A DNA stretch of 64,000 bases, taken from positions 154,501 through 218,500 of the forward strand of contig JARHVA010004088.1 in the NCBI GenBank assembly GCA_037957365.1. Direction: 5' to 3'. The DNA comes from Torreya grandis (taxonomy: Eukaryota; Streptophyta; Pinopsida; Cupressales; Taxaceae). The position numbers and the translations under genes were made by a program. Below are positions 61,106 to 64,000 of the stretch, piece after piece. The notes under the pieces are model-generated. The model made no database searches and was not told the DNA's origin. It saw only the letters and a list, made by a program, of their open reading frames with translations. The stretch's first letter is position 1; every line of letters begins with the position of its first letter.

Positions 61106-62753
61106 CGAATGTTCATCCAATATTTGTTGTAGATCAAGATGGGTAGAATCCTTAGTTTTTTAAACATTAATGGAAAAAAATCCCACCATAAATCCTTAAA
61201 CACTCTTTTTGAGCATCTTAGTCATATGATGTGAACTAACTAACCACTTATGGAGATTTAGCTCTTAATCCTCATAATTCTACTAGCTTGCCTTTAGAAT
61301 GAAAGTGCATGAATAGTTCTTGTAAATTCATCTCAATAGTGCCCAATGTGGTGAGCCATTATACTCCCAAAATAATGTTAGTCCTGCCCATAAGAATAAC
61401 AAACAAAGGAGAATTTAGTAGATAATCCCCCATTTCTAACTTAATACTATGGCATTTTCCAGAACATTTAACTATACCACCATCTGTAATCATGACCTAA
61501 AATTTTGGGGTTGGGTAGATGAAATAATTCAACTAAATTACCAACTTATTGTTGATGAAATAATGTGTACTTTTTGAGTCAATCAACACTGTGACCTTTT
61601 ACTTCTTAATGAAACCAACCACCTTAATAATTTGAGGAGTATAAATACCTACAAGGGCATGGTAGGAGATAGTAGGTTGAGAATCTATAGCTTCCTCCTC
61701 AAGTACTTCAAAACCCTCACTAGATGCATCCTCATATTATTCATCCTCATTGGCCCCTTTGATGTAATTTAATTTTTTTTTAGTACATTGATGACCTTTT
61801 CTCCATTTTTTATCACAATCATAACAAAAATCTTTGTCACACTTCTCCTCAATTTATTGTAGTGTCAATTTGGTAGGTTGATGTAGTGATGGAGTTGGGG
61901 AGATATGTTCATATCTAGTAGTGAAAGGATGATGTTTTATCATCTCTTTTTCATATGTTAAGAGTGACCTTTGTATAGCTTCAGATATAGTTTTGGGGTT
62001 AAACATGTGAACCTCCAATTGAATGCTGTCTTTTAGTCCACCTAGAAAAAGGTTAGTCAGATTTGATTCAATAATGTCCTCCATATGTAAGGATAAATTA
62101 TGAAATTGATGAATATAATCCTTCAATGTTACTTTTTATCTTACTTTAGATAATTATATTAAGTAGTTTTCAAAAATATTATCCTGATAGTGAGACATTG
62201 GTTTATCAGAGATTACTCACCATGTAACAAGAGCACCGATCTTATTTTGAGTACACAACCATTGATACCAAATAAATGTCTCATGTTCTAGATAAAAAGA
62301 TGCCATGACCACCTTTGGAGAGCTAGGAGTTTGGTGTAAATCAAATAGATTTTCAATTTGAGTGATCCAAGTGAGTGGATCTTTATCATTAAACTTGTAC
62401 AAGTACACTTTTGGCAACATCAGTTTCACCCCCATATTGGTAGTGTTAGTGTTGAGAGGAGGAATAGAATGAAAAAATGGAGGGTTTTTGAGTGGAAAAT
62501 GAGATGAAATGGTATCCAATTATGCTGTGATAGATTATAATTAATTGTTCACACTATTAAGATCCCCTTGCATTACTGACATTTGAGTTTGGACTTGCAC
62601 ATCCTTCTACATCAAGCCATGTAGATTTGACTAAATTTGATAAATCATATCCTAAGACATCATATAATTGGTTACATACTCCATTTCATACCATAAAGGA
62701 GTTTTAGGGGTTTCTTTCCCTTTCCCTTGCTTGCAAGTGTTAGGACCAACCAT
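61106..62753 (-). pseudogene. Element F gag and protease
   Basis: The ATG at 62753 gives MVGPNTCKQGKGKE. Capsid text follows: LPKVYLYKFNDKDPLTWITQ, then FYLEHETFIWYQWL (62217-62519). After a frame break comes DYIHQFHNLSLHMED and LTNLFLGGLKDSIQLEVHMF (61854-62126). A zinc knuckle FCYDCDKKWRKGHQC lies near 61800-61845. The protease reads KVTVLIDSKSTHYFINNKL (about 61550-61605); the usual DSGS is DSKS. It ends near LQQILDEHSI, where the chromodomain text follows directly. Several stops and shifts. Confidence 0.82.
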
Positions 62754-63127
62754 AAGAAGGCTCGATGGTGAACCTTATTTTGCCCCCTTGACCTAACTTT
62801 GACCATGATTTTTTAAAATAAATATTTAGGCATCAAATCACAAAATATAAAGGAATATAACCAAACTATTTTTTTCCAAGATTTCCAAAAATGTAAATAA
62901 ATTTGAAAAATTCTACAAATTATGAGCTATAGAGCAAATTTATGAAAAACCCTAAAATTGTGATAACTTTTTAGAAATAGATCCAAATGACCAAAAATTT
63001 GAGTGGAGACTACTTGAATTATTTTTCACATATAGAAAGAAAACTTTAGATAAATTAGCCACTATTTGTGATATATATCCAAATTCCAAGATTTAGGGTT
63101 TTTGCCCTAATTATAGCTAAAATCGAA

Positions 63128-63139
63128 GCTCTAATACCA
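63128..63139 (-). promoter_or_regulatory. Element F primer binding site (tRNA-iMet)
   Basis: GCTCTAATACCA is TGGTATTAGAGC in element sense, one mismatch from the initiator-Met PBS. Confidence 0.9.
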
Positions 63140-63141
63140 AT

Positions 63142-63468
63142 TATAATGATATTTATTCACCAAATAAGAAAAATAATAGTAATATATCATAATGATATAG
63201 AAATATAAAAGAAAATATGAATAATAGATAAGCCACTTCGAGGGGGAAACCTCCCAAATGCTTGCACTAAGAAATGAATACTCTAATTGATGATGAATAA
63301 CTAACATTACCTACTATTTATAGTCTACCAAGGCCATGGAAAACCCATAGGATAACCTTATAAGCATATGAGATAATCGATAAATGTAAAATAATATTCA
63401 AAAGGGTTATGCAAGCCACACGTTGGCTACATATATCCCTAGATAGCCCAATGGTTAAAGGCATATCA
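63142..63468 (-). repeat. Element F right LTR (5' in element sense)
   Basis: 327 bp, homologous to 60587-60914, ending GGCATATCA. Confidence 0.88.
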
Positions 63469-64000
63469 AGACTAGTATGATATGTTTATGTTGGTTTCTT
63501 ATGATTCCATGCTTTCATTTTTTCACTTATTTGAGTTTTTTACTTATTTTTTATTGTCTTGAATATATTGAATATGTGCCATTGATTGTGACCCCTGTTC
63601 CATTTTTTGCCTATTATGACATTTGCATATGTCATAGTTTGTTGTATGTGGACATTTTAACATGTATTTATATGATTTGTTGAATTTTCACTAAGTCATA
63701 TCCCTTAGATTGTGTCATATTTGAACATTCCTCTTGTATGTAGTCTACATGGACCATTTCCTTTTGTCTGGATTTTGAGTACTCTTGTGTCTGGGTTTGA
63801 TTGCTTATTGAGATTATAATGTTACTCTCTAGACATTTTCATTGTTTACAGCATGCATCTTATGATTTTATGTGATCACATACTATGTACTTCATTGTTA
63901 TATCTACCTATACATGCTACTCCTATATGATACATGATACATACAAAGGTTATACAATTATGGTATCCTTTTGAGGTAAGTAACTACTAGTTTCTACTTC
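63469..64000. other. window end, nothing recognised
   Basis: T-rich sequence. The open frame 63477-63683 is a run of hydrophobic codons typical of T-rich DNA. It may continue the sequence left of element F. Confidence 0.35.

Larger units (their letters stand above)
60587..63468 (-). mobile_element. Element F: short chromovirus derivative lacking RT, RNase H and integrase
   Basis: Two LTRs of about 328 bp (60587-60914 and 63142-63468) enclose 2.2 kb. On the minus strand the order is PBS (TGGTATTAGAGC, 63128-63139), gag, zinc knuckle, protease, chromodomain, PPT (60916-60927). The chromodomain is normally at the C-terminus of integrase, so a deletion joined the end of protease to the end of integrase. 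Flanks are GTACT and AGACT, an imperfect TSD at best. Sense LTRs begin TGTTATGCCC. Confidence 0.85.

Noticed and set aside
63477..63683. Small membrane protein gene
   Set aside because: The hydrophobic residues come from T-rich sequence; no start context or relatives recognised.

Overview
The window is plant nuclear DNA, most likely from a gymnosperm and probably a conifer. The reasons are an AT-rich background, very old and decayed LTR retrotransposons nested in one another, LTRs up to 4.9 kb, and a single intact-looking host gene in 64 kb. The assignment to conifers is inference. No rRNA, tRNA, CRISPR array or bacterial-type operon was found. Sequence identities given here are estimates by eye.

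Layout. At 60-2062 (minus strand) there is an unidentified, decayed multi-exon coding sequence, followed at 2504-2880 by an array of 29 units of exactly 13 bp. At 3411-32016 (plus) lies a 28.6-kb Ty1/copia element (A) with TSD GATCT. Two other elements sit inside its pol gene. Element C (5533-15056, TSD GTTAA) splits the integrase; it has 2.9-kb LTRs and a gag-like ORF but no pol. Element B (16389-29539, TSD AGGTT) splits the reverse transcriptase; it is a Ty3/gypsy element with gag, protease, a capsid-like block, RT, RNase H and integrase, followed by a long extra ORF that stops at the 3' LTR border. Removing B and C rejoins A's pol reading frame. A also carries 21 perfect-length 21-bp repeats at the end of pol.

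The middle, 32022-41678, is a low-copy island. It holds the one convincing gene, a two-exon thaumatin-like (PR-5 family) secreted protein at 36594-37369, surrounded by extremely AT-rich DNA. The island also holds a degenerate tandem array, an alternating purine-pyrimidine tract and a (TAC)28 microsatellite. At 41679-53683 (minus strand) a LARD-type non-autonomous element (D) has 4.9-kb LTRs, a 2.3-kb non-coding interior, a tRNA-iMet PBS, a PPT and TSD AAGTT. It interrupts an unidentified coding-like sequence.

The right end has a 262-bp tandem duplication (55126 on), a decayed gypsy-type gag (58264-60080) with no recognisable pol, and a short chromovirus derivative (F, 60587-63468, minus). F keeps gag, protease and a chromodomain but has lost RT, RNase H and integrase. 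All the retroelement ORFs contain stops or frameshifts. I do not see a wholly new functional system. The most unusual items are the two gag-only or gag-plus-chromodomain derivatives, the extra ORF in B, the indel-free 13-bp and 21-bp arrays, and the thaumatin-like protein with a rearranged cysteine pattern.
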